Shown one piece after another: positions 47,364 to 58,203 of a stretch of 64,000 nucleotides of DNA. The DNA is from Trametes villosa (lineage: Eukaryota; Basidiomycota; Agaricomycetes; Polyporales; Polyporaceae): assembly GCA_002964805.2 (NCBI GenBank), contig PUDQ02000105.1, forward strand, positions 186,001 to 250,000, in the 5' to 3' direction. The notes below the pieces were generated by a model. That model saw only the letters and a list, made by a program, of their open reading frames with translations, ran no database searches and was not told the origin of the DNA. The stretch's first letter is position 1. Each line of letters opens with the position of its first letter. A program made the position numbers and the translations under genes.

Positions 47364-49314
47364 TCAGCCGAGGCGCAACAGCACCTTCTTGCCAAAGCCT
47401 TGCTCCATCTTGGTGAGCACCTCCCGTAACCTCTGCGTCGCAGCCTCGTCGCTCGCCTCCCCAGAAAGGTCCAAGATCTCATGCTCCGGCTCTTGCAGCT
47501 AGTCGCGCGCAGCGGCAGGACACGTCAGTATATGCTATACAGAGACGCCGGGGCTGTGGAACCGACCTTGAAGCCCGCGAGCGTCTTCATGAGCTCCTCG
47601 CGCTCCCCGCGCGAATGGCTCTTGTACCAGCGGCTCTGCCAGAAGCCCTGCGCGGCCAAGTTCTTGAAGATGAACGCGGACGTCGGCAGCGTGAGCGGCT
47701 TCTTCGACATCGCGCCGTACGAGACCAGATGCGCGTCGTCCCCGAGCAGGCGCGTCATCGCTGTCGTGTCCGGGCCGCCGACGCAGTTGAGCATCAGACG
47801 AATGGGCTGTTCACGCGTTGTAATCCGAGGTAGGAGGCGCAGCATAGAGTATGCACTTACGCTGCTGGACGTCCATTGCTTCACCTGTTTGACGAGTGAC
47901 TTGTCCGAGAGCGCGTCATACGCGAAAACGTGTGTCGCACCGAGCCCCTTGAGCTGTTCAACGAGCTGATCTATGTCCGGGCTGCAATCCTTAGCAAACA
48001 CTGGGGGTAATCATCCATATTACACCTCGTATCACACATGAATTACGCTGCAACCTCTGACCAGATGTAGCATCCCTTTCTCAAGCTGCGCCATTTTGAA
48101 CACAATCAAAATGTAGTGCGGAAACAGCACAACGGGCATCCTCGAATATTATATGGGACGGAAGTCGTTTCATAGGGATTCTAGTGACCGGCGCGTGGGG
48201 CCGTTTGAGCACATAGCCGTGTGATAGGCCTTGGTTTGGCACATACGTAGTCAAACTCTCCGTTCGACTATGAGACGACTTCTGACCGGTCCAATGTTCA
48301 AAAGTGCCCGCCGTGCAGTGTTACATGCTGATCACACTGAGTACCGCGTGTGATCAGCATGCCACTTCGTTGGCATATATTGAGACACCGAAAGCACAAT
48401 CGGACATTGGCTGCAATGTGCTTTCGATGTAACAACTCGCTATTTAGAACCATGCCCCGGTGAAAACCATCCGCGTCGGGGTGTTCTACGTACCGGTTGC
48501 GGACAAAGTTGATCGTCTTCAGGCCTCTCCGAGCCGCGATCTGAATGACCGCCTGACCGACCTGGGACCGGCAGGTCATTCAACAACGCTGATCATAACA
48601 TGTACACAACGATGCACGCACCGCACTATTGCCTCCTGGGAGCGCACATCTATTATGTGAGCCTTGGGCGAACGCTCGCCGAAGTGGATGGGACGCAACC
48701 GTTCTGTAACACCCAGTCTCCCTCTTTGAGGTCCACAAAATCACGTAGCATGTTATATGCTGTAGCCGGGTTAACCTGGCGCACCTCGAGGTGAATATAT
48801 GCTCTTCACATCAATAGACAGAGCTAGCACTTGCAGTGATAGTTGCAGCATTCACTTCGCTCAGCTCCCCCGCGGGGAGCTTAATTACATCTTCCGCGCG
48901 TAGGACGCGCGAAGACGACCATGAGCCGACCTGCGCCTTAGCAGATACAACCCAGTCGCCCTTCTGCAGGCCTTCGACGCTGCTGCCCACATCTACAACC
49001 TCGGCAAGGCCTTCGTTCCCGCCGATGAGGACCTCTTCTCCAGCAAGCTGCAGTTGCATCGGTTTGGCAGGGTATACGCCTTGGACAACATTGATGTCTG
49101 AGGGGTTAATTGGGGACAGTCTGAAGCGTACATGGACCGAGTCTGAGGGTGGTGGGGGAACGGGGTCGTAAGATTTGACCCTGAGCACTTCAGCAGGGTT
49201 GCCGTTCTCAGTGAAGACCACAGCGCGGTTAGAGATCCTCCGAGCAGCTAAGATTGTGCGACGCAGAGAGTGGTTGGTAGACTGTATAGAGCGTGTAGCA
49301 TGGCGTGACAGCAT
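47364..49314 (-). CDS. ETR1: Mitochondrial enoyl-[acyl-carrier-protein] reductase (ETR1/MECR)
   Basis: NADPH-dependent reductase of mitochondrial fatty-acid synthesis (lipoate precursor pathway), in the MDR superfamily. A presequence (MLSRHATRSIQSTNHSLRRT) precedes RAVVFTENGNPAEVLRV, SPINPSDINVVQGVYPAKP (catalytic-Tyr region) and GGNEGLAEVVDVGSSVEGLQ. The NADPH loop is VNPATAYNMLRDFVDLKEGD then WVLQNGGNSAVGQAVIQIAA, which requires a 14 nt microexon (48622-48635). Then TINFVRNR joins PDIDQLVEQLKGLGATHVFA across a 512 nt intron. Later blocks are IRLMLNCVGGPDTTAMTRLL, LVSYGAMSKKPLTLPTSAFI and GFWQSRWYKSHSRGEREELM. It ends GFGKKVLLRLG. Confidence 0.93.
47982..48493 (-). repeat. 512 bp hairpin-rich intron in ETR1
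   Basis: Donor CCG|GTACGT at 48493 and acceptor TTGCAG at 47982. It contains several inverted repeats: 14 bp perfect arms at 48324-48337 and 48348-48361 (CATGCTGATCACAC), 10 bp perfect arms at 48389-48398 and 48417-48426, 6 bp arms at 48359-48364 and 48371-48376, and 8 bp arms at 48092-48099 and 48106-48113. Neighbouring introns are 60-64 nt. Probably an inserted non-coding element; ends not defined. Confidence 0.7.
48622..48635 (-). other. 14 nt microexon in ETR1
   Basis: Reads GAGGCAATAGTGCG on the minus strand. Flanking introns are 48636-48699 (64 nt, ends CCCAG) and 48562-48621 (60 nt, starts GTGCGT). Inclusion restores QNGGNSAVGQAV, the NADPH-binding motif; skipping it loses frame or the motif. 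Confidence 0.8.
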
Positions 49315-49525
49315 TTCTGGAGAACGTTGCGGACGGTGAACAACCTGCGCTCGAGTGCCTCGAGAGTCGACGCCGACTCTGGGGTAGACCTACACTAACC
49401 CTAACTCCGATATGGGGTTAGGTCCTGCTCACGTGGCAGAGTTGACGGGCGCCTACACAGAATCTTTGCCAGAAGTTACGCTCAGCTCACACCCTTCCTC
49501 CTCCTCCCTCCTCCCTCTCTCCGTC
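49315..49525. promoter_or_regulatory. Divergent promoter region, ETR1 and TIM44
   Basis: 211 bp between the start codons of two nuclear genes for mitochondrial proteins. Pyrimidine-rich stretch (CTTCCTCCTCCTCCC) lies just before the TIM44 ATG. No TATA box seen. Confidence 0.5.
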
Positions 49526-51254
49526 ATGCTGCCCCGCCATCTACGTCGCGCGGTCGTTACCAACGCCGCACCCGCGCAGATTCGTGCCATGCTGCTCAGC
49601 AGGCAGGCGCTGCGCCCCGTACCTCTCGCGCTGCACCCCGCCGTCTCCGCCCGGACACACGCCGCGGCGTTCCACTCGTCCGCCCGCCGCGAGAACGAGG
49701 CCCCGAAGTCGCCATTCCAGACGTTCGTAGACGTGCTTAAGGATGAGCTGCGGAAGAACCGTGAGCTGCAGGACAACGTGAAGCAGCTCCAGGGCGACGT
49801 GGAGAAGTTCCAGGACTCGGAGGCCATGAAGCGTGCGCGGGAGGCGTATGAGCGGGCACGAGTGCGTCTCGTCCCCAGAAGAAATGCCAAGGGTGTTGCG
49901 CTGACATGTACTGCTCCGTAGCTTACGTCCAGCATTAAAGAGAACCCTCGTCTGCGCGCAGCGGCCGAGGAGCTCCGAAAAGCTGGCATCAAGGTTGGTG
50001 ACGCAGTCGGCGAGGCCCTGAAGACGATGGAAGAGAGTGAACTCGCGCGCGCAGTAAGCCTGCATACTCGCTATTCACCTCAGTCCTCCGCTCACAGTCG
50101 TACCCGCTAGATATCGCGTGCGTCCGCGGCCGTGTCATCAACGATCGAGAAGACGACCGAGCCAATACGCAATACCGCCGCGTACAAGACGCTCTCAGAA
50201 ACTATCTCCGACGCGCTCGACGACAGCGGCACGGCGAAGCACGCCGGCTTCGAAGAGAAGGAGGCACGGCGAAAGCGGCGGCAGATGCGTCTCGCGAAGG
50301 CGGGCAAGAACAGCATCGGTGGCGGCGCGCGCGTGAAGGCCAACCCGGAGTAAGCAATACCCCTACACGTCACCTCGAAACCCCTACTAATTGCCGCGTA
50401 CAGAGCGGGGCAGGCACTCGTAATTCACGCGGACTCGCCGCGGCAGGAGCGCTGGGCAAAGCTGAAGGAGACGAACCCGCTCCTGCGCTCGCTTGCGGAT
50501 CTGAAGGCGCAGTACGACGAGAGTGAGAACCCGGTCGTCGCCTCCATGCGGAGTGTGACGCAGACGATCGGGGGCTGGTTCGACGAGAACGAGAGCGCGC
50601 AGGTGCAGCGGCTAATGAAGGCGCTCGACCCAACGTTCACCATGGAGAGCTTCGAGCGCGAGTTGCGCGAGTACATCGTGCCTGAGGTCGTCGACGCGTA
50701 CCTAAGTGCGGACCGCGAGGCGCTGCAGGCGTGGTGTGGCGAGGCGGTACGCGTGCTTTGTGAATATGTGTGTATTGGATGACTCACTGACGAATGATGT
50801 ATAGACGTACAACGTTCTCTGGGCGACCATGGAGCAGTACCTGAAGCAGGGCTTGATCAGCGACAGCAAAGTCCTGGACATCCGGCAAGTCGACGTACGT
50901 GCTCTTCTCTCTCTAACGTCGCTCTCGCTCACGTTAGTCTCTGTCGTAGGTGTCGACTGGCAAGATTCTCGAAAACGAGATCCCGGTATTTGTGATCACC
51001 TTCGCGACGCAAGAGATGCCCATATTCCGGAACGTGAAGACGGGCGAGATCGTCGTCGGCGCGGAGGACCGCGTCGAGCAGTGCCACTACGCCGCGGTCA
51101 TCACGCGCGTCGAGGAGGAGCTCGACAACGAGCTCACCGGCGGCTGGAAGATCATCGAGGTACGTTTTCCCCGCCCACAAGCACATTTCGTTATTTCTAG
51201 GTACTCACAACCCCTCCGCAGATGGGCCGCAGATCCGCGCGTCAATATCTCTAG
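49526..51254 (+). CDS. TIM44: Mitochondrial import inner membrane translocase subunit TIM44
   Basis: Peripheral inner-membrane protein that anchors mtHsp70 to the TIM23 channel to drive matrix import. A presequence (MLPRHLRRAVVTNAAPAQIR) is followed by SPFQTFVDVLKDELRKNREL and a coiled coil. The TIM44 C-terminal domain is clear: NPLLRSLADLKAQYDESENP, DENESAQVQRLMKALDPTFT, FERELREYIVPEVVDAYLSA, WATMEQYLKQGLISDSKVLD and VGAEDRVEQCHYAAVITRVE. The last exon reads MGRRSARQYL after an intron from 51160. Seven exons with short introns. Confidence 0.95.
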
Positions 51255-51672
51255 GTCCCCTCACCCCGCCATTCTTGCCCTGCGATCCGCCAAAAGTCGC
51301 TCTATCTCCGCCACTATTGCTAATTTACCGCACACCCTCCCACTCACGACCACCGCACTCATTGACGACAGTACCCACCGCTCACATGTAAGTAGAATAA
51401 TACGAGCTCGCCGCCTTCCGACGCCCTGCGCCTCAGGATAGTGCGCGACGGCGCACCGGGGCCGGGGGACGGCGATAATTAATGCATTATAGAAGGTTTC
51501 CACATCGGCGTGTAGTGTGCTGTATATACTAGGGGCGCTAGAGCTTTTGCGGGGTCGTGAACAGTCGTGAAACCAAGGCAGAGAGGGGTGTATGTACGGG
51601 GAGAGTGAGGGGGGAAGAGTCCGTCTAGGATCGAGAGCCGAGACAGCGACATGAGGGGACGAGGGTGTCGGG
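51255..51672. other. Convergent 3' intergenic region
   Basis: About 420 bp between the stops of TIM44 and the holocytochrome-c synthase gene. Contains 3' UTRs; no gene or repeat recognised. Confidence 0.45.
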
Positions 51673-52623
51673 TTAGTGAGCGCCGTGCGAGCTATTCCGC
51701 CTGCTCTCCTCGCGGAAGTTCGCCCACACGTCCTCGGTCGCGGCGAGTATCCGCTGCTTGATGCTTCCGACGCTGTCCAGTGCCGGGCGCACGTCCAGCG
51801 AAAAGACGGGCGACCCATCCGGCTCCGGCGGTGCGGAGTAGTAGTCGATCACGTAGCGCACCTCTTCGCCCTTCGCTCTCCGGACGATCCAGTCATGCCG
51901 ATCGAACGGCGGCTCGGTGCTATTGCACGTCAGCAATGGGACAAGGTCATAGCAAGATGGAAGAGACGCACTTGAAGCGAGTTGGCAGCAACCAGCCGGC
52001 GAAGAGCCAGAACCGAGCCTTGGGCGAAAGCTCTCCGGGGCGACCCTTGAAGCGCGCCAGCTGAGGCTCCGCGTCACTGCTCCAGACATTCCAGCGGGTC
52101 AGCATCCATGCCCCTTCACCTCACCACCACACAGGACTCACGGGTGCTCCTTCTTCTCCCACTTCAAAATCTCGAGCCACGCCTGCTCGTTGAGGAAGTT
52201 GTGAATTTGGACCATCGTCTCGACGTGCTCCTCCGGCGTCTCCCAGCCCTTGCGCACGAGCGCGTTGTAGAACTGCTGCGGGGACGGGTACTCCCAGCGC
52301 GAGCCCGCTTCGTCGCGCGGGATCGTCGACGTCTCGCGCTCCGTCGGCAGCGCCGCGGCCTGGTGCGCTGCGGGCGCCTGCGAGAGCGAAGGCATCTGGT
52401 TCAGCGGGTTGATGCCCTCTGCTGGCGCGTCGTGGCTGATAGGACATTGCGCGGGGGGTTGTGCGGCAGGCGGGGCGGCCTTCGTGTGGTCGATGGGGCA
52501 CTTCGCGGGCCCGGACGAGGAGGAGGGGGCCGGGGCGGAGGCCTTCGCCGCGGAGTGGTCAATTGGACATGATGCGGGCGCGGAGGGCGCTGCCGACATG
52601 GACTGAGAGGCTGCCTGGCCCAT
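51673..52623 (-). CDS. CYC3: Holocytochrome-c synthase (cytochrome c heme lyase)
   Basis: Attaches heme to apocytochrome c (or c1) in the mitochondrial intermembrane space. The N-terminal part contains three Cys-Pro motifs, [16 protein letters not shown] and QCPISHDA, of the heme-binding CPxxH type. The conserved core follows: [90 protein letters not shown] (with the conserved His of the active site) and [20 protein letters not shown]. It ends RRNSSHGAH. Two introns at about 51911-51970 and 52073-52137. CYC3 versus CYT2 specificity cannot be told from sequence. Confidence 0.93.
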
Positions 52624-53092
52624 GGTCGTTGAGCTCGACGGCGCGGACGGTGAGCGGGAGGTGTGCGGAGGTGATGGGAGGAGGCAAGGGGGAATGAGGG
52701 GGCGGGGATTGGTCCGGAGCGAAAGAGTCTGACGGAGCAGGACGGAGGCAAAACACTCGCGAGCGCGTCCACTTTTCCGATCGCGAACCTTCTCGGTCCG
52801 GCGTCTATCCGTCCCTCACCACCCACTGCACTCGCAACACACAGCTCACGCGTTCATATCGTTCGGGTCGTGCAGCTCAGGTATACAGGCGGCACCAGCA
52901 GTTATAGGGCAGAAGGGCCGTCATGATGTTAAATTATGCGTGATAAAGTTACAACATGCACAACGATGGCAAGGAGTGGCAGTGGTCAGCGCTTGAGCGC
53001 GAGCAGGGTGCGTATGTACGGAGGGGCGAGGATGCGATACAACATGCAGTATAAGAGTGAAGCGGAAAAAATGCGATAGATAGTTCAAACGT
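52624..53092. other. Intergenic region, promoter of the heme lyase gene
   Basis: About 470 bp between the heme lyase start and the stop of the next minus-strand gene. No further gene recognised. Confidence 0.45.
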
Positions 53093-55149
53093 TCAAGGAG
53101 TGGGCTCTCCGAAGAGCGGCTGTGGGGGGTGCCGTGATGCCGCCTTCACCGGGTTGAACATACTCGAGTAGGAATCCAGCGGAGACGCCTCCGACGCGGA
53201 CCGTGCGTGTGGTGAAGGCATCTGGAGAGGAGGCGTGCGCAGAGGGGGCGGCGGTGACATGGCAAATGGATCCCGCTCGGTGCCCAGCGCGAGAGGTGTA
53301 ATGGTGGCGGTAGAGGGTGGCATAGCGGATAGCGAGAGTGCAGACAAAGTCGCATCGACCGAGGCGCTGCTTCCTGCCGTGCGTTTTGAGAACATGCGCG
53401 AGGAGGTGCGTGGCGCTTCACGACCCTCGCGACCCTCGCGCTTCTTAAATATCTTGGAAAACATGTTCTTGATGTTCCCGGAGGACGTCGGGAAGCGCGG
53501 CTTGTCCATCTTGCCCTCAAACGTGATAGATTGTCGGGGTGAGGAACGGGGAGACGAGTTTGTGGTGAAAGATGATCGAGGGAGGGCGGAGAAGAGAGAT
53601 GATACGGAGCTCGATGCCGAGTGTTGGCTTGACCGCTCCGAGTTCTGGTCGGTCAAGGTGAGTGATGGAGGCCGTCTTGCGGCCGACCTTCCCGTGGCGA
53701 CAACTGGCGAGGACATTGGTCGAGGCATCACAGTCTGTCCGGAGGTGGGCCTTGGCCGAGCGACACCGGCCGAATCAGGCTGCTAGAAAATCAGTCAGGT
53801 TATGATACGACTATATGCGACGCCTGCACGTACTTCTAGCTTGATCTCAGCCATGGGCTCGATGGCATCATAGTCAACTATGCTCTTCGTCGACCAGTTG
53901 TCCTCGGTAGGCGTTTCCTGGGGCCATGTCAGAACCGAGCATACACGCAAGGGGTTACGGAGCCACGTACCTCCTGATATATTGCGTACGCGCGATGCTT
54001 CTTCAGCATCTCATCCCTCGAGCCTGATTCCGCGTCTGAGAATCGACCCAGCGCGCCAACGCTCTCGAACCTCGAGCGCGGCCGGAGCGCCTGGATCAAA
54101 ACGGCGTCGTCCGTGGAGAGCTTCAACGATGGCGGCCGGTCGCGCGACTTCCGTTTACTGCTCGGACCTTTGACCGGAGAAGACGCCTCGAGCGCCGCAA
54201 GCGCCTGCTGGACTTCGGTATTAGGGATGCTCGCCGCTGTTGCCAGGACCGCCTTCATCTCCTGCTCCGAGAACGACGCATGTTTGATCGTCGGCGCCTC
54301 GGGCACCGCCAGCGCATGCTGCGCCTGCTCCTCCTGCAGCAGCTGCTCCACATACTCGTTAAACTTCAGCAGGTCGCGCGCGACCTCGCCGCAGTCGCCG
54401 ATCAGGAGGTTGAGGCCTTCGATGAACCAGAACACGACGTCCTCGTCCATCTCCGGAGGCACCTCCGCCGCGCCCGCGTCCGCCAGCAGCATCTCGAGCC
54501 CCGCGAACCGGTCCGCGGCCGCTGCGAGCTCGTCGATGACCTCCCAGATCGACATTGCCTCCTGCTCGAGCGGCGAGTACTCGGGGTACTCCGCGGGCGT
54601 GCCCGGGCTGAAAACCGACGTGGTGATGGAGGAGAGGGTGTCGTATGCGAGCTCGGACGGGCTCCCCTCGAACGACCCTCGGTCGTACACGGGAGCGGGC
54701 TGCGTATCTGCATCACGAGAAGCGGGGTGCGGCGCAGTGGTGATAATGGACGGGTTCGGCTCCCTGACGACCGGCACGGAAACAACGGGCGAGAAGCTCG
54801 CAGTTGTGGAAGGAAGGCTGATAGAGCGGGTGTGGGACGCGGTCGAGGGCGAGCGCGGGTACCCTCCTGGCGAGGTCGCGTCTTCGGAGACGTAACAGTC
54901 GTATATCCATAGGTCGTCCATGGAGGTCTCCGGCGAGACCGGGGTGCCCACTGCTGTGTCCCGCACATAGTGTAGTGGACTCTTCCCGACTGACGTGCCA
55001 AACCTGGTTAGCTCAAAATCAAAAAGAAGCTCAGCCAAAAACTCACTTGGGGACCTCTGACCAGGCAATCGTGCACGGCGGAAAGAGCTCTGGTACGGGC
55101 TGAGCTCTTCCGCCTCGTTAATGGGGGATAATAGGGCAAGGCCGGGCAT
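53093..55149 (-). CDS. Uncharacterised basidiomycete protein with conserved helical core
   Basis: I do not recognise the family. The product starts MPGLALLSPINEAEELSPYQ. The central block looks folded and helical: EQEAMSIWEVIDELAAAADR, FAGLEMLLADAGAAEVPPEM, EDVVFWFIEGLNLLIGDCGE and VARDLLKFNEYVEQLLQEEQ. A second helical stretch, MLKKHRAYAIYQE, joins via two introns to ETPTEDNWSTKSIVDYDAIE. The C-terminal third is Ser/Pro-rich with a basic amphipathic patch (SGNIKNMFSKIFKKREGREG) that could contact membranes or nucleic acid. It ends PLFGEPTP. No signal peptide or membrane helix is seen. Role unknown. Confidence 0.7.
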
Positions 55150-56369
55150 GGTGCTTTACAAAACGCGGCGATGGTGGGAGTCGTGCAATGTCGTACGGGG
55201 ACCTTCTTGATGATTGAGAACCTCTGTACTGGAAAAGCACCGGGCTCAAGGAAGCATAGCTGACCGTGGGTGTCGTTGTGTCTCGTGCGCGGCCAACCTC
55301 CTCCAAGGTTCCGTCGCAGTCCCGGGGCGTAGAATGGGCGCGGACTGCTCAAGGACAGCGCGCAGGTGGTGGTAGAGGGGTGTAAGGGAGGGCGTGGAGG
55401 CGTGCAGCCATCCGTGGGCGCGTAACGCCCCGCCTCGACGGTTTTAAGGAGATGGTCGGCGGGGCGATTGGCGCCAAATCATGACTTTGATGGAATCAGC
55501 TTTCTGCAAGCGTCACTAGCGCGGCGTTCTATAGCGCATCGGCCTCGGCTACCTGGCGTTGATCACTGTGGCGGGTTCGTGGTCGGTCTCGGGGCGGGCA
55601 ACCGCGAGCACTTCATCTTCCTGAAGTGCGTCATTCATATGCGCTACATGTGCATGCTTTCGCTGAACCTGGTACAACTACTTGCGAGGTGAGCGATATA
55701 CTGCGGCCCTAACAAATTATGCACGTACCTGAGATACTCTTACTGGAGTACTCGAGACCTTGTCAAGAACCTGATAGAGCCTGACGACTAAACTCTTGGA
55801 TGGTCATCGAAGCTTTCGCGGATGCGGTGCTGCATTTGTACCCAGGGTACGACGAACCCCGTATCTGCGCTTCGAATCACCGCTTTGCATGCGGAAAATC
55901 GAACGCGGCAAGCCCTCCAGCAGAGAGGGCAATGCGCTGCGTAGCGTTTCGCTCCACTGGCTGTACATACATGCACATGTAGTGTGTGTCGTGGGCAAGG
56001 ACGCTGACGGTTCCCATAGCCATGATGAGCGTTTGGGTTAGAACTTAGACGATGTAGCATGGGCGCCAAACAGCGGGCCTCCGGCACCACCAACCCGCAC
56101 ATGGAACAACAGTTCGCAACTGTCACCCCGGCGCGTTTTACACCTCCCTGAGACCGATAGCGCTCTGTACGCTGGATTATCAGTAACCGGTATACTTCCT
56201 CGGATGAGGCGGCCAATCACACCAACAGCTCGCCGGCAGCCTTGACAAGTACCGCGGCGTTTGCGCTAATGACCTGTCCAACGATGCCCGGACTCGGAAT
56301 CACCTCGCTGGTATAGCAACGGAAGCCAATGAAGACAACATAACCTAAAGAACGAGCCGCAGATGAACT
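55150..56369. other. Intergenic region, no supported gene
   Basis: About 1.2 kb between the unknown gene's start and the NUP53 stop. Small frames at 55468-55692 and 55788-56216 have no family features or splice logic. No repeat with defined ends seen. Confidence 0.45.
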
Positions 56370-57894
56370 CTACCACCCAAAGATGAGATCCGACACCTGT
56401 CCTAGCACTCCCTTGGATGGGGAAGCCTGTCCCGCGGACGCAGCCGCGGGCGCTAGGTTTTGCAGAGGTTGGACGACAGCAGTCGCCCTGGATGCCGTGC
56501 TGGGAGTGCCCCCACGACGGAACGCAGAGGCCGAGGGCGCGAGCTTGATCGGGGTGCCCACAGTCGGTGTTGCGGGTTCCACTCGCATGGGCGTGCCGTG
56601 GCGTGGTGCGACTTCGTCAACGCTCATACGTGCTGAGGGCGAAGATGCACCGAAGACGCCGGATGCCGAGGGAGGAACCGCATTCAGGTCGGGGCTCTGT
56701 GCCAGGAAATCGGGAGACTGAGCTGTGCTCCTCGCTAGGGAGGCGCCGAGCAGAGCGTCGGCTTGTGCAGGGTCCTATGTCAGCCGGTCAGGGGCAGACA
56801 GTCAGCGCTGTATGCGGTTGATACTGTCACACTGCAACTCACAGCCCACTTGGCGCCGACCATCCAGGAGCCGCCGACGATGTCACCGTTCTTGCGTACT
56901 GCACGAATGGCCTCGGCAGGGTTGAGGTATCCAATCCGGAACGCGTTCACAAGGTCCGAGCTTTGTTCCGGTTCGGTTGTTTGTCCCAGAGAACGGAAGT
57001 ACTCGACTGTGACGCTGTACTTGTCGGGCGGGTATCCGAAAACCACAACGTAGAGCGGCTGCGTGTTGGTTTGCGGTGAGGGAGCCGTAGGCTTAGGCGT
57101 AGTGGGATGAGAAGATCTGAATAGGGATGCGCGGCTTTGAGACGGATCGAAAGCCGACTACGACGACAGAAAGTGAGTATGGTGCGTGAACAGAGTGGAT
57201 TCACTATGACATACTCTCTGCGGGAAACGGCTTGAGTTCGATTCAGGAATTTCGTTAATGAGGTCGTTAACGGACGCGGTCGGTGGCGCGTCTTCATCCG
57301 CGAGCGTTTGCCGCGGCCTTTGTCTGATATAACGTAGTTAGGGCCGTCCAAGATGGCAGTAGTGTAAGTCATACCTGGAGCTCTCGAACATAGAGTCCAT
57401 ACCGAAGTCTGCAATAGCACCTCCAGAGAACGTGTGGTTCAGCTTGGCCTTCGTTTGCACCATAGGGGGGTCTTCATGCCTAGGAGGGGAAGACTGTACC
57501 GTTGTGTAAATATCCCGAAACCACACAGCCGTCATAATGCTTGAAAGCTCACACTGTTCTGGCTAGCCGACTAGGAGGTGTCAGACACGTTAGCGGAAGC
57601 GGCCACAAATACACTATGGCAACTTACCATGAGGTATCCGGGTTGGTAGTGGCTCCTTGACTGTGACAAGCTCTCGCTCAACGGAGACCCCATTCCCAGC
57701 GACGAGCCCATGCTCATGCCCAGCGAGCCTCCGCGGACGCTCGGGCTCCCCGCGCCTTGGTTCGACATACCCGCCACCGAGAACGGCGAGCCATTGAACT
57801 GCACGGAATGCGAGTGCGAGTGCGCGAACGGCGAGCGCTGCTCCTGGTTTCCACCGTTCGGCTGGCCCTGCGTGTACGAGTTGCTGGGGAACAT
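56370..57894 (-). CDS. NUP53: Nucleoporin Nup53/Nup35 type (MPPN RRM)
   Basis: Inner-ring nucleoporin that binds Nup93/Nup155-type partners and the pore membrane. The N-terminus is Gly/Ser/Gln-rich with few FG-like elements. The MPPN-type RRM is present: PLYVVVFGYPPDKYSVTVEY, FRSLGQTTEPEQSSDLVNAF, RIGYLNPAEAIRAVRKNGD and GGSWMVGAKWA. A Ser/Pro/Thr-rich linker follows. The extreme C-terminus, KGVLGQVSDLIFGW, is the amphipathic helix known to bind the nuclear membrane in this family. The ATG at 57894 (MFPSNSYTQGQPNGG) is preceded by non-homologous leader. Several introns of normal size. Confidence 0.9.
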
Positions 57895-58203
57895 GACTGT
57901 CGTGATGAGGTCTAGGAGGTGGCAGACGCGACGCGGAGGACGAGAAACACGACGGCGGAACCGGCGGCAAAGAACGACGCGCTGAGCGGGGTTCGAACCG
58001 GGGAACACGCGACACGTGATGTAATCGCGCCGATCGAAGATCGCGTCCGACGGTTTTCAGCCACCGGCTCTCGAAACCTCTCGCAAACACTTGACTCCCT
58101 CCGTCCTGTAAATAAAATCGAGCGGCGGGCTTACGCTAGCACCTTTTGCTTTGCACCATCACGACCCACGACGCCCTGAAGACCATAGAACAACACGCGC
58201 ATA
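57895..58203. promoter_or_regulatory. Divergent promoter region, NUP53 and ZPR1
   Basis: About 310 bp between divergent starts. A GGTTCGAACC palindrome at about 57989 resembles a tRNA B box, but no tRNA fold surrounds it. Confidence 0.45.

Noticed and set aside
57980..58010. tRNA gene suggested by GGTTCGAACC
   Set aside because: The B-box-like palindrome is present, but flanking bases do not form a T-arm stem, and no A box or acceptor stem is found on either strand.
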